Positions 34,701 to 46,832 are shown, counted from the stretch's first letter. The stretch is DNA of 52,979 nucleotides from Phlegmacium glaucopus (GCA_015039465.1 MU130624.1:118933-171911), one strand, 5' to 3'. Numbers and translations: made by a program. The notes: generated from the letters alone by a model not told the origin.

Positions 34701-37700
34701 TGACTTCATCTGGTGATAACACTGTAAGGGTCTGGAATACATTCACAGGAGAGTGTGAAGCAAAGCTGAAAGGGCAATCAAGGCTTGTTTACTCTGCTGT
34801 CTTCTCTCCTAATGATATGCACAGTGTGTTTGCATGCTGCACTGCAAGGATCTGGAATACAGTCACAGGAGAGTGTGAGGCAGAGCTAAGGGGACATTCA
34901 GGGCCTTGGCACTCTACTATCTTCTCTTCTGATGGTATGCACATTATGACTTCATCTCATCATGGCTGTGAAAAAATATGGAATACATGCACAGGAGAGT
35001 TTGAGGCAGAGTTGACAGGACATTTATCACATGCCAATTTTTTTTTCTTCTCTCCTGATAGTATGCATATTGTGTTTGTATTCAATAAGAACACTGCAAG
35101 TATCTGGAATACAGCCACAGAAGAATGTGAGGCAGAGCTGAAAGGACACTCAGGATCAATCCACTCTGCTGTCTTTTCTCCTGATGGTATGCATATTGTG
35201 TCTGCATCTTCAGATCACACTGCAAGGATCTGGAATACATCCACAGGAGAGTGTGAGGCAGAGCTGAAGGGTCATTCAGACTTGGTCCGCTCTGCTGTCT
35301 TCTCTCCTGATGGTATGCATATTGTGTCTGCATCTGCAGATCACACTGCAAGGATCTGGAATACAGCCACAGGAGAGTGTGAAGCAGAGCTGAAAGGACA
35401 TTCAGACTTGGTCCACTCTGCTGTCTTCTCTCCTGATGGTATGCATATTGTGTCTGCATCTGATGATCACACTGTAAGGATCTGGAATACAGCCACAGGA
35501 GAGTGTGAGGCAGAGCTAAAAGAACATTCAGGATCTGTCTGCTCTGCTGTCTTTTCCCCTGATGGTGTGCATATTGTATCTGCATCTGATGATCACACTG
35601 CAAGGATCTGGAATACAGCCACAGGAGAGTGTGAGGCAGAGCTGAAAGGTCATTCATCCTGGGTCCTCTCTGCTGTCTTCTCTCCTGATGGTATGCATAT
35701 TGTGTCTGCATCTTTAGATCACACTGCAAGGATCTGGAATACATCCACAGGAGAGTGTGAGGCAGAGCTGAAAGGACATTCAGGATATATCAAGTCTACT
35801 GTCTTCTCTCCTGATGGTATGTATATTGTGTCTATATCTCATGATAACACTGAAAGGACCTGGAATACAGCCAAAGAAGAGTGTGAAGAAGGGCTGGAAG
35901 AACATTCACCCCCTGCTGTCTTCTCTCCTGCTAATATGCATATTGTGTCTGCATCTTATGATTCTACTGCATGGATTTGGAATCCAGCCACAGGAGAATG
36001 TGAGGCAGAGCTGAAACAACATTCAGGATCCATCCATACTGCTGTCTTCTCTCCTGATGGTATGCATATTGTGTCTGTATCTTATGATGACACTGCAAGG
36101 ATATGGAATATAGCCACAGGACAGTGTGAGGCAGAGCTGAAAGGACATTCAGGACTTGTGTCCTATGCTGTCTTCTCTCCTGATGGTATGCATATTGTGT
36201 CTGCATCTACTGATCACACTGCACGAACCTGGAATACAGCCACAGGGGAGTGTGAGGCAGAGCTGAAAGGACATTCTGGACCTGTCCACTCTGCTGTCTT
36301 CTCCCCTGATGGTATGCATATTGTGTCTGCATCTTCTGATACTGCAAGGATCTGGAATACAGCCACAGGACAGTGTGAGGCAGAGCTGAAAGGACATTCA
36401 GGACAGGTCTACTCTGCTCTCTTCTCTCCTAATAGTATGCATATTGTGTCTGCATCTGTTGATGGCACTGCATGGATCTGGAATATAGCCACAGGAGAGT
36501 GTGAGGCAGAGCTGAAAGGTCATTCAGGATATGTCAAGTCTACTGTCTTCTCTCCTGATGGTATGCATATTGTGTCTTCATCTTCTGATAAAACTGGAAG
36601 GATCTGGAATACAGCCACAGGAGACTGTGAGGCAGAGCTGAAAGGTCATTCAGGATATGTCAAGTCTGCTGTCTTCTCCCCTGATGGTATGCATATTGTG
36701 TCTGTATCTTCAGATGTTACTGCAAGGATCTGGAATACATCCACAGGAGAGTGTGAGGCAGAGCTGAAAGGACATTCTGGATCTCTCCACTCTGCTGTCT
36801 TCTCTTATGATGGTAGGCTTATTGTGTCTGCATCTTTAGATCACACTCCAAGGATCTGGAATACATCCACAGGAGAGTGTGAGGCAGAGCTGAAAGGTCA
36901 TTCAGACTTGGTCTACTCTGCTGTCTTCTCTCCTGATGGTATGCATATTGTGTCTGCATCTGGTGATCACACTGCAAGGCTATGGAATACAGCCACAGGA
37001 GAGTGTGAGGCAGAGCTGAAAGGTCATTCAAACCAGGTCTACTCTGCTGTCTTCTCTCCTGATGGTATGCATATTGTGTCTACATCTGCTGATCACACTG
37101 CAAGGATCTGGAATACATCCACAGGAGAGTGTGAGGCAGAGCTGAAAGGTCATTCAGACTTGGTCCGCTCTGCTGTCTTCTCTCCTGATGGTATGCATAT
37201 TGTGTCTGCATCTGCAGATCACACTGCAAGGATCTGGAATACAGCCACAGGAGAGTGTGAAGCAGAGCTGAAAGGTCATTCAGACTTGGTCCGCTCTGCT
37301 GTCTTCTCTCCTGATGGTATGCATATTGTGTCTGCATCTGATGATCACACTGTAAGGATCTGGAATACAGCCACAGGAGAGTGTGATGCAGAGCTGAATG
37401 AACAGACATATGTTCTATGTATGTCTAAATACACTCAATTACCTGGTTTACCATTCATTCCTGATGGTGTCTTTATCCAACGTCATGCTTCTGGCCTACT
37501 TCATCCCTCATTACGGCCATCATTCCTTCAGATGTATCAGAACACAATATTCCACACCAGGAACCTCCATAAAATTTGGATTCCCTCACGTTTCTGCAAC
37601 CCAACATCTATCAGCCATCGATTGTCCAAAATATGCCTTGGATATGCAACAGGAGAAATTTTGGTTCTAGAAGTATGTATTGCTCTTATATTGTATTCCA

Positions 37701-37752
37701 CATTATTATTTCATTACTCAATGTTTGCTCTCAAATATAGTTTCAAAGTTAA
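31793..37752 (+). CDS. NACHT-WD40 NLR-like protein, 1869 aa, 7 exons
   Basis: Proposed exons: 31793-31959, 32023-32173, 32227-32313, 32376-32429, 32487-34001, 34049-37672 and 37741-37752 (5610 nt, in frame). The N-terminus (~153 aa, MSSERPSKNN) is Ser/Thr/Pro-rich and ends near VENVYMHQPTIINANT. NACHT has Walker A GMAGTGKTT (~209) and Walker B VIVLDALDEC (~315). WD40 repeats number 25, most of them near-identical 42-residue units; a 110-residue tail ends LEFQS. Repeats 5, 14 and 17 are shortened and 6-7 diverged, so perhaps not all fold as blades. Intron 5 uses an acceptor shifted from that of the minus-strand paralogue: the ACAG at 34040 would give a stop, whereas TAG at 34046-34048 keeps the frame. 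A role in non-self recognition is inferred from the family. Confidence 0.85.
34277..37405 (+). repeat. 25-unit WD40 repeat array (126-bp units) in the plus-strand NLR
   Basis: Tandem 126-bp units each encode one WD repeat with a fixed scaffold (SAVFSPDGMHIVSAS, then IWNTATGECEAELKGH). Variation is concentrated at the residues after the first Ser, before SAVF, around the S-x-D-x-T turn and before IW. The equivalent array in the minus-strand gene (about 3648-5450) has 14 units. Confidence 0.9.
35213..35510 (+). repeat. ~295-bp block duplicated inside the WD array
   Basis: This matches 37091-37388 with only a handful of differences. It covers the end of repeat 8 and repeats 9-10, against the end of 23 and repeats 24-25. 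The similarity is greater than between neighbouring repeats, indicating recent block transfer by gene conversion or unequal exchange. Confidence 0.8.
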
Positions 37753-37759
37753 CCTCTTA

Positions 37760-39167
37760 AACTTATTGAACAGCGTGTTTTATTTTTACAACATTCACTG
37801 AAAATGGATGGATTTGGAACAAGAGGACTGTAAGATAAATATATCTATGTAGTTGTCAGCAAACTACAGTATCAAAACAATGTGATTGTATAAGCTTAGA
37901 CCTGTGACAGATCCTAGCATGTGTTTAAACTCATGCCAGGACCTGTAATGTGCCATTTACTGGCTCATGTCATGCACTATGATTGAAAGTGGGCCTTTCA
38001 GTATCACCAACACTCTGTGAAATGCAAAATACCTTATATATATAGAAAGGTATATTTTAGCAGATGGCAAATGTTGATGATGGTCACTCTTTCACTCCTC
38101 CCCTCATTTCACATACACAATGCCTCCAAAAGCATCTTTCTGAATTAAACCTTCTAAATAACCAAGAAAATGTACCTTTACACCCACTAACAACTCTGCA
38201 GAGCAGTTTTGAATTGATTCAAGCTTCTTGCCAAGGGTTGGAAAAGAATCCAGGATCTTGTTGAGAGTCAGAACATGATCAACACCATCCAAGCTATACA
38301 ATTGACAGAAAGCTATTATATATCTGAGTAATAAATAAAAAGTAAATGAATATAAGCTCTTGAGGTGTAGCTCACTCTGCAAGGGTGTGCCTTATTTTGT
38401 TGTTTGAAGAGTTGGTTGTGCCTGAAGGCCCCACTTTCAGTCTTAGTACCTGACTTGAGGTGGAAGGTCCTGTTTTCCAGTCCTTATATTAAGGGTTTTC
38501 AATCCCCATATCAAGACTGGTGTGTAAGCTGGTGACATGCAAGTAAGGTTGAGCAAGGGTGCACCTGTGGACCCTTACCCACAGGTAAATTTCATCCAAA
38601 AGCCATATCTGCAAATATTTTTTCCCACAGGTACATGGATCTATAGGTAAAAACCTATGGGTCACAGGTACTCATAGGCATACCTGCAATAACAGGTATT
38701 TACAGGTAGTAATCTAACATAGGCAAAGTTTATATATTTAAACCAAAAAAATATACTAGGCACTACCTAAGTATCCACAACTATACCTTCATCCTCTGGC
38801 TCATTTACCTTGTGCTGTTCCTTGCTTATCATTGAGCATAGAACTAATAAGGTTGCTCAGAATATTATATTTAGCCTAGAACATGAACCAAGAATAGTTG
38901 ATGCTTTGTTAGATATTTTTCAGATTTTTAAACCTAGCCAATGATGCTCAGGGCTAGCCAGGGCAGCCAGGGCAAGGTTATTGTTTTCCTGATGATGCAT
39001 GTAGTATATAGGTGCAAGGTGCTCATTGAAGATAAGCACCTTGGAATTCAACTTGATTCCTGGGTTCTACTTGTGCTCTAACAGTGTAGAGCTAATATGC
39101 TTCACTTGGACATTCATCTAAAGTACCTAGTTAGTAGCACATTCTACATACAAAGGTAAGTAGTAAG
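37760..39167. other. Intergenic region; ACCTGT/ACAGGT-rich cluster
   Basis: No gene is supported. Between about 38555 and 38720 there are many ACCTGT/ACAGGT and CCCACAGGTA units on both strands, a motif cluster also present at ~42276-42320 (ACCTGCAGGTA). It may be a remnant of one of the array-bearing elements described further right. Confidence 0.4.
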
Positions 39168-39493
39168 GTGTACTTTACAGTCCCCCACGTTGTCTGGCCA
39201 GAGTCCGCCGGACTTTTGGCAGTCTGGCAGACTCCAGTAAAATTCCGGTAAAAGTCTGGTGAGAGTCCAGTGAGAGTCCGGTCAGAGTCTGGTGAAAGTA
39301 GAAAAATGCCTGGACTGTATGTCTGGTCACAGTCCGGCGGACTTCCACCGGACATCCAGCGGACTTTTGATGGAATTTAGGGTTATATTTAGATTTAGAG
39401 GTTAGGCTTAGGGTTATATTTAGATTTAGGGCTTAGGCTTAGGGCTTAGGATTAATATTTAGGGATGGGGATATTTTCTGTCTGCACGGTGAT
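39168..39493 (+). mobile_element. Truncated AGTCCGG-type element
   Basis: Starts with the terminus GTGTACTTTACAGTCCCCCA followed by an array of (A/G)GTCCGG(T/C) units and the telomere-like core (TTAGGGTTATATTTAG). It is then cut off at TCTGTCTGCACGGT, where other copies continue to the second array and terminus. Orientation is opposite to the copies at 42389 and 50383. Confidence 0.75.
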
Positions 39494-41220
39494 GTAACTG
39501 CACAGAGGTTGTTGAGAAAAGGTGTATTTTCAAGATTATAAATCTCTACTCAAAACAATCACTCAATCAATACTTTATACAATCTTAATAATGCAAGTTG
39601 GGTTTTCTAGAAAGTATAACCTTTCCAATATTTTGAATTTACTTCAACTAAACACACACAACAACAACAATAATTTGGATCAATTAAAGGATGATCAAAC
39701 TTGTAAAGTGGTTTTGCAATTTATGGCTTGCACCAACAATCAGTAGAAGAATTCCTAAGACTTCTCTGATTGATTTACAATTTGTGTACACAAAAGTCCA
39801 AGACTTTGTTACAACTTCAACACAATTGCATACACAAGAAGACTCAAACTTCTGCTATGACTTCAACACAATTGCATACACAAGAAGCCCTCTTGCTTCT
39901 GCTATGACTTTAACACAACAACAACTTTTACAACAATTCAACAATTATTGCAACAAGTCAAACAACTCTGAGAAACTGATTTATTTTCAAGTCCACTACT
40001 CAAAGACAAGTGTTCTTGCTCAATGTCTAAGACAGTGAGCTGTACTAGGTTGCAAATGAGGGGGGGAAAGAAAGAATCCAATTTTCTGACTATTTACAAA
40101 CCCTGGGAGGTATTTTATACATTTGAGATATTTAAAAATAGATAATGTCCAAAAATAGATATACTGGTTCCTGGTACCCTTACTTTGGTTCTGGCACCAT
40201 GTGCACTCATTGTTCCTGGAAACATAGGGGTTGTTCTATTTTTAGCCCCATGTTCCTAATTTTAGGTAGTTTCCACCCCTCTTGGTGGGAACTGTGCCTA
40301 TTGTGCCTGGAAACAATCTTTATGATTGTTCAGCACTCCCCCTATCCTTAATCATCATGATTCCCACACAATCACATGGTTCCACTATCTTGGTTATTCT
40401 GCTTCCACTGTTGCTAGGGCACCAACTTCCCCTGAATATTTATTAATAATATTCTGTTGCTCCAAAATCACACCCCATGACATTTGCTAACCCAATATTG
40501 TTTATTTAACTTTTCCTGTGCCAAGTCTATAAGGATATTCATGGATTTATTGGTTTTAATCCAGACATGCAATTTGTAGTGTAACAAATGATAGTCTATT
40601 GACCACACTTATTAACTATATGCATTTAAGTCACACAGTAATAGGTCTAATCAGCAGTTGTAGGGTAGACAACTCTGATTCCCTTGTTTATTATCAGTTG
40701 TATTAGCCAGTTATTGGTGCATTAATTAATATTTATGCTGAAATAATAGATAAAAATTGCAAAAACCATGCTTATGCAGATTTAAATCATATCATCGGGG
40801 AGATCAATGGTTATTGATCATAGGTTATTGATGTGGATGGGTACATACCATTGTTTTTTCCTCTTTTTCTCTTCTTTCCTTCGCCCGTTTCCTCCATGGT
40901 TGCGTCATCTGACACCAGCTCATTGGGGTGCCTTTGGTGCTTCCTCTTCTGGTGTTTGTTCATCTCTTCATCAGTGTTTGAGGGACCACATTTGCAAGCA
41001 GTGCTGTTTCGTATGAGGCCACTATGGTTGGCCGACATGGTGGTGGTATCAGAGCAAGTGCAAGTGCAAGGAGGCATGGGATGGGACAATGGCAATGGGG
41101 TGGGAACAATGGTGGGAACAATGAGGATGGAGTTTCAGAGTATATACCTATCAACAAACCTGATTTGGCAGGCACATGCCTTGGCCATGAGGTGGAATAA
41201 ATACAACTAATTTCCAACTA
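39494..41220. other. AT-rich sequence interrupting the element, no gene identified
   Basis: ORFs here are short and without motifs. The minus-strand ORF at 40811-41095 has Cys/His and lysine-rich parts but no recognisable fold. The position, directly at the break of the truncated element, suggests an inserted transposon or LTR fragment, but I found no terminal repeats. Confidence 0.35.
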
Positions 41221-41227
41221 TAGTATG

Positions 41228-41310
41228 AGGCAGTGTGGCTTAGTGGGCTGGAGTGCTGAAGTATATTGTCAGGGCCTAGGGTTCAATTCACGCTGGTAGC
41301 ATATTAATTT
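41228..41310 (+). mobile_element. Possible tRNA-derived SINE head
   Basis: An A-box-like TGGCTTAGTGG (41236-41246) and a B-box-like GGTTCAATTCA (41280-41290) are 33 bp apart, as in tRNA-derived Pol III promoters. The sequence does not fold into a convincing tRNA cloverleaf, hence SINE rather than tRNA gene. Confidence 0.4.
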
Positions 41311-41321
41311 TTATGTAACTA

Positions 41322-41560
41322 GTCCATGGAATCCATATGGAATGGATATACCTTGATCCATATGGATTCCACCGGGAATCCGCATGGAGTGGAGTTGGAT
41401 TCCATGTAGAATATATTCATTCCATGGCCATTCCATATGGAATCCATGATGACTATGGAATATAAAATGGCTGGTGTCTCAGCCAAAAGTCATTCCATAT
41501 GGAATCCATGGAATGAATGATGGATTCCACATGGATTATATGGGGGAGTGTAAAGACCTC
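41322..41560. mobile_element. Palindromic-array element end (CCATATGGAATCC type)
   Basis: An array of ATTCCATATGGAATCC-like palindromes ends in GGGGGAGTGTAAAGACCTC, the same terminus as the AGTCCGG-type elements. The opposite terminus was not found, so the copy is probably partial. A related array is at 51808-52012. Confidence 0.6.
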
Positions 41561-41680
41561 CTTTTTAAGGTATTGAGTTTTCTTCTCTTGAGGAATTTTG
41601 GCAGTTTTTGATGGTATATCCCAAATAAAACCTAAGTACTTGAAGCTGGATGCAAACAGTCTAGTTAAGGCTGGACAAAG

Positions 41681-42261
41681 AGTGGTAGCTACCACTATAA
41701 TCACAATAGAACGGCAATTGCCATTGAGCTGTTGTGTAATGTGCCATAGTTTTTATGAAAGGCCTTTCATAAACTTACCATGTCTCTTTCAATCCTTTCA
41801 ATCCATTTCAATAAATAATCAGTTATTTTCTATGTACCCCTGAACCCTAACAGAATCTTAACAGAACCCTAAATAGACCCTAAATAGACCCTAACTGAAC
41901 CCTAACTGAAACATATCAAGAGAGGCCATAAAATGACCTCAGCAACAAGATACAATGCACAAGAAGGCATAATATTCCATGAGATAGATTATGTAATTTA
42001 CCATATTTAATTTTCAATCATATTGAAAAGGATTGAAAGGGATTGAAAGGATTGAAAGGAATTGAAATAATTGAAAGGAATTGAAAGGATTGAAAGGAAT
42101 TGAAGGGATTGAAAGGGATTGAAAGGATTGAAAGGGATTGAAACAAGGATTGAAAGAGACATGGAAAGTTTATGAAAGGCCTTTCATAAAAACTATGGCA
42201 CATTACACAACAGCTCAATGGCAATTGCCATTTATTGTGATAACAATGGTAGCTACTACTG
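41681..42261. mobile_element. 581-bp MITE with ~130-bp terminal inverted repeats
   Basis: The ends match in inverted orientation over ~130 bp, from AGTGGTAGCTACCA through GGCAATTGCCATTGAGCTG and TATGAAAGGCCTTTCATA. Direct repeats GGACAAAG flank it (41673-41680 and 42262-42269), the 8-bp size expected for hAT-type insertion. The interior holds telomere-like ACCCTAAC units (41836-41903) and a GATTGAAAGG array (42027-42155). No coding capacity. Confidence 0.8.
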
Positions 42262-42388
42262 GGACAAAGGTCCAGGTCCACACAGGTTACCTGCAGGTAA
42301 ACCCATGGGAATACCTGCAGGTAATGTTACCCATGGCTCCAGATCACTCGCCAACATGGATCCCTGGGGATCCAGGCTTACAATTTTC

Positions 42389-42980
42389 GAGGTCTTTACA
42401 CTCCCCCACATTGTCCGGCTGGAATTCCGCCGGACTGACCGGAGTCCGGCGGACTCCAGCAGACTCCAGAAAAGTCCGGTCAGAGTCCGGTGAGAGTCCG
42501 GTGGAAGTCCGGTGGAAGTACAAAATATGCCTGTATCCCCTCCTAACCCTCCTAACCTAAGAACGCACTACCGCGCAGACAGAAAATATCCCCATCCCTA
42601 AATATTAATCCTAAGCACTAAGCCTAAGCCCTAAATCTAAATATAACCCTAAGCCTAACCTCTAAATCTAAATATAACCCTAAATTCCATCAAAAGTCCA
42701 GCGGATGTCCGGTGGAAGTCCGCCGGACTGTGACCAGACATACAGTCCAGGCATTTTTCTACTTTCACCGGACTCTGACCGGACTCTGACCAGACTCTGA
42801 CCGGACTCTGACCGGACTCCGACCGGACTCTCACCGGACTCTCACCGGACTCTCACCGGACTCTCACCGGACTCTCACTGGAATTTTACCAGAATTTTAG
42901 TGGAGTCCGCCGGACTTCCGCCGGACTTTTGGCAGTCCGGCGGACTCCGGCCGGACAACGTGGGGGACTGTAAAGTACAC
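42389..42980. mobile_element. Complete AGTCCGG-type element, 592 bp, TSD CAATTTTC
   Basis: Flanked by the perfect 8-bp direct repeat CAATTTTC (42381-42388 and 42981-42988). Termini: GAGGTCTTTACACTCCCCCA and, inverted, GTGTACTTTACAGTCCCCCA. Arrays of AGTCCGG-type units lie inside both ends. The core (42594-42689) consists of CCCTAA/CCTAAG/AACCCTAA units. Non-autonomous; the 8-bp TSD suggests mobilisation by a hAT-family transposase. Confidence 0.88.
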
Positions 42981-42988
42981 CAATTTTC

Positions 42989-44100
42989 TGTTGGTAGGTA
43001 ACCTGCGGTGTTGCACTTGCTAAGCTTTTATACATCACAGTGGTGCAGTGTGAGGTTGTGAGCTGGTGTGGTTGAAGTGGTCTAGGGTAAAGGTCTGTTA
43101 TTGTTACATGTCACAGTCACGGTAACTAGTATCTACTCAAATCCGAGTACAGAACAAAACCAAGCTCATCAGCGGGTACCTCCATTATCATTTATTATTA
43201 GTTCCCCTTTTTGGGCCCAATTCTCATCAACATTCCCTATCACATTTCTTTAAATAGAGATTCTTACAAATCAATGTGGCATGTGATGTTCATTTATCTC
43301 ACATTATCTCATTGTGAAATCTGTATCAACAAGTGCTCACTGCACCCCCTTCACTATGTGATCGGCTTGCATTTCTTACCAACTCCTAAATGTACACCCT
43401 TGGAGCAAATAGCTTGGGTTCCATAACTTCCATTTGGTGCTCCTCAGTTTGTACTTCATGATTTCTTATATTTTCCGGTACTGATTTCAAACAGATTTCA
43501 AGAATCTGGCCCTTGTTTCAACATCTCACAATAATCTCACATCAACAGGTGACTCACATCCACAAAGGTCTCGCATCAACAAACGACTCACATCAGTGAG
43601 TGATTTCCAAGGCTCAGAGGGTTCAGCCCCTCATGATACTACTCCCCTCATCCAAGTTGAGCGTTCCGAGTCCTCTTGTTTATAATGGAGTTCAGGGGTT
43701 AGAAGGCTGCCACAGGGCCCTCAAATTGGGTGTCCATGATCTTGGAAATTGGTAAATCATCAGGTACACTATCTTCCTTTTCAACATTTTTATCACAAGG
43801 CCGCTGCCACCATTTTCTAGTGAACTATAAGGTATGCTATCAAACCTCTCCCAAATTCTGGACAGCTGGACTGATCAGCTGTGCTGAGCGCACAGTTCTT
43901 CTTGCCAAATCCAATGGTTATCGCCGTATACACAGTCACCAGATCTTTGGTCAGGTTCTACGGTATGATTTCAATACATATATTTATCCAGTTATTTAAT
44001 ACCAAGTTGCACTCAATTGCCCACCTTCTTTCAACCTTACCTACACATTTAACACTCAACACACGGTCTGTTTCTTCATTTCATTCCTACCACAGCTACT
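42989..44100. other. Sequence between element and hAT gene, nothing identified
   Basis: Short ORFs without motifs. The promoter or 5' end of the hAT element that starts at 44116 may lie here, but I found no terminal inverted repeat. Confidence 0.35.
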
Positions 44101-46806
44101 AACTTGAAGTACCAGATGTCCACAGCAGCAACACAAAGCAAACAAAAGCGCAAGATGTCAAACAGGCAACAACGTGCTCTGGACCTTCCCTCGGACTTGG
44201 AAAGTGCGCCTGCTTCCGATTCAAAGGAAGTTGATGACCAAGATGGTGACAAAGCTTCTGGCACATCAGTTACCTCACACGACCTACCTATTCCTTCCAC
44301 CCCATCACTGGCTGTTGGTAGCACCCATACAGCTGAAGATAAGCACCGCACCAAGTTTGATGAACATTTTAATGCAGCTGAATCAACCAATGAAGAGGTC
44401 CTTGGTAAGTCTATCAGTCTTTCATTCAAATATAATCTCTCACCGTTCTCAAGAGAAGCAGATGGCTACATGGACATCGCCGGTCTACCAACATTTCAAA
44501 ATGCCACCCACCATCATCATCAAGAAAGGAGTTGTTGTATATGTCTATACATGCATTGCGTACGTACAGGTATATGTTATGATTGAGATGTATACTAACT
44601 TTAGCTAACCAGCCATCCTTCAATCATGGTTTCAAGAGCTCGACATGACAATGATACACTTGCATAGCATTGACCAAGTCAAGCTATAAGTTAAGCATTG
44701 CAAATTTGGGGGTTTTAGATGGCCTAAACACTGAGCTGAGTTCTAGCAGAATGACTTGAGTCAAATATGTGTGGTTGAAGATTAAATGTGCGGATGGAAA
44801 GGAAGTGCAGAGAGGAAAGACATAGTTTGTGTGTACAAAATGCAAAAATGTGTATATGAGACTGTTATGCTAATTCCGCAAAATGCTGTTTCTTGGAATT
44901 AAAGCTACTTAACGCAGAGGTGAAAAAGGGTACAAATTGTTATTGTTCTTTTGTGCACGTTGCTATACACTCTTTATACTAGACCATTACAAACTAAAAG
45001 GAGCTAGGCACGAAACATGTTGTTAAAATATGTAACATAAAATGAATTAAAGGCTGTTGTTGTCAAGAAATAGAATGGAAATGAAAGCTTAGCAAAAAGG
45101 AACCTGTGTAAAATAACACAGCCACAACAAATAAAACTGCGCACTGTCAGCGCCATAAGGTACAAAAATAAGATCCGGCTCCAGAACATAAAATAGAAAA
45201 TAGAGTATGAAAAATGACTAAAACAAAGGAAAACATATGCAAAATAATATTATTGGTCATCAAATAATCCGTGAACGTGGAATAATGACATAAGGCTTGT
45301 GACACAATCATGTGACCTTATGTGTAATGGTTATAGGACAATGAAACGAAAGCTCTGTATGAGCTGCTGGAATAAGAAAATATATAAGTAAAATGAAGAA
45401 AGGAATTAAAACGAATGCTCAATGAAGTAAGCTGAAAGGTGATAATTTCATAGGTGAAAAATCTCGGTGTTCATCAAAGAGAGCACCAGCAATCTGAAAT
45501 GCCATGTCACAAACTGTGCACCAGCTCATTCAAGCCTAACATATGCACTCACTGTGTATGCCTCTGGGTCAAAATATACACAGGCTAGCCATCAAATGAA
45601 GATAGCGCTGTGGGTTGCCAACCATCACCACCCATTCTCAATAATTGAGGATGCGGAACTCCTTGACATCTTCCTCGACCTTAATCCCTGTTGTGTCACA
45701 CCCAAGCGAAGGACTGTTTCGAGGGATGTGAAGGAGATATTTATGATCAGTCGCAAAGAGGTAGGCGCATTACTCAGGGTAAGATCTTTCCTCGTTACTT
45801 GTTCATATATTCATGCTTACACTCTATTAGAAGTACCCTGGCAAATTACACATCGCTGCTGATGGATGGACCTCACCCAATGTCATTGCGTTTATTGGTA
45901 CAACTGTCCATTGGGTGGTAGATGGGAAGATGGCTTCAGCAATTCTGGACTTTATCAAGTAAGTTCAATCATTTATTCATTCTCCTCTATAACTTACCTT
46001 CTATCAAGAGCAACGAAAGCACATACTGGTGCCTACCTTGCAGATCACATTGCTGAGTGCTTGAGGGAATATGGTATTGAAGATAAGGTATGTCCGTTTC
46101 AACCTGGGAGCCAGATAATATATTTTACTGACTCAATATTCTCTGAGGTTTTAACCTTTACAGCTGACAATGCATCAAACAATGACACGCTTGTTGATGA
46201 GCTGTCTATTCTTATTCCCACCTTTGGAGGCAAGAAGTATCACGTCCGTTGCTTTGCCCATATCCTCAACTTGGTCGTTAAGGTCAGGTACCTGCAATTC
46301 TTGATTCAACCTAACGAGATTAACATTGACCTCAGGCAATCTTGTCTCAGTTCAGCCGGAAGCTGAAGGACTCCAGTGATAGTAGCGATGATGAAGATCC
46401 AGATGAACAACAACAGCTGGATATGCTCAATGCCAAAATTAATGGTGTAGGTGTTGGGGATGAGGAAGTAGTCCCTGAGGACAATGATGATGAGATTGTG
46501 GGAGATGTCACAACAAGTGATGCACTTGCTGTTGATGATGTTATTTGCAAGGCAGATATGAGCATCTGCCTGTATCCTCTCTCTGCCAGTCAAGCAAGCC
46601 TCGGTCGCCTCTCAATTGCCAAAGTATTTACTTGACTGTTAGTAATTACTGGAATGATAATATTCTGACATTCCTTATTTGATTAGCTTCGAACTCTGGC
46701 CAACAAAATTGTGAACAGCCCAACAATCAAAGAAGATCTCAAGAAGTGCTGTTGTGACGTGAAGATAGAGCCAAAACAGATGGTTTGTGATGTGTCAACA
46801 CAGTGG

Positions 46807-46832
46807 AAAAAAAAAAAAAAAAAAAAAAAAAA
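46807..46832. repeat. A26 homopolymer at the second polarity junction
   Basis: Pure A run directly after codons for CDVSTQW, where the family continues with Asn-Ser/Thr. It marks the left edge of the second reversed segment, as A40 does for the first. Confidence 0.7.

Larger units (their letters stand above)
31070..37760 (+). repeat. Right arm of the inverted duplication
   Basis: Inverted counterpart of ~3301-9290. The arm starts just upstream of the eL37 start exon, in the block TTTCTCTTTCAATCAGAAAA, and ends a few tens of bases after the NLR stop codon. The two arms are ~22 kb apart. Confidence 0.75.

Noticed and set aside
34277..37405. CRISPR-like direct repeats
   Set aside because: The unit is a 126-bp coding WD repeat in a eukaryote; there are no short repeats with unique spacers.
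41228..41310. Functional tRNA gene
   Set aside because: A- and B-box-like motifs are present, but I could not pair acceptor or anticodon stems.
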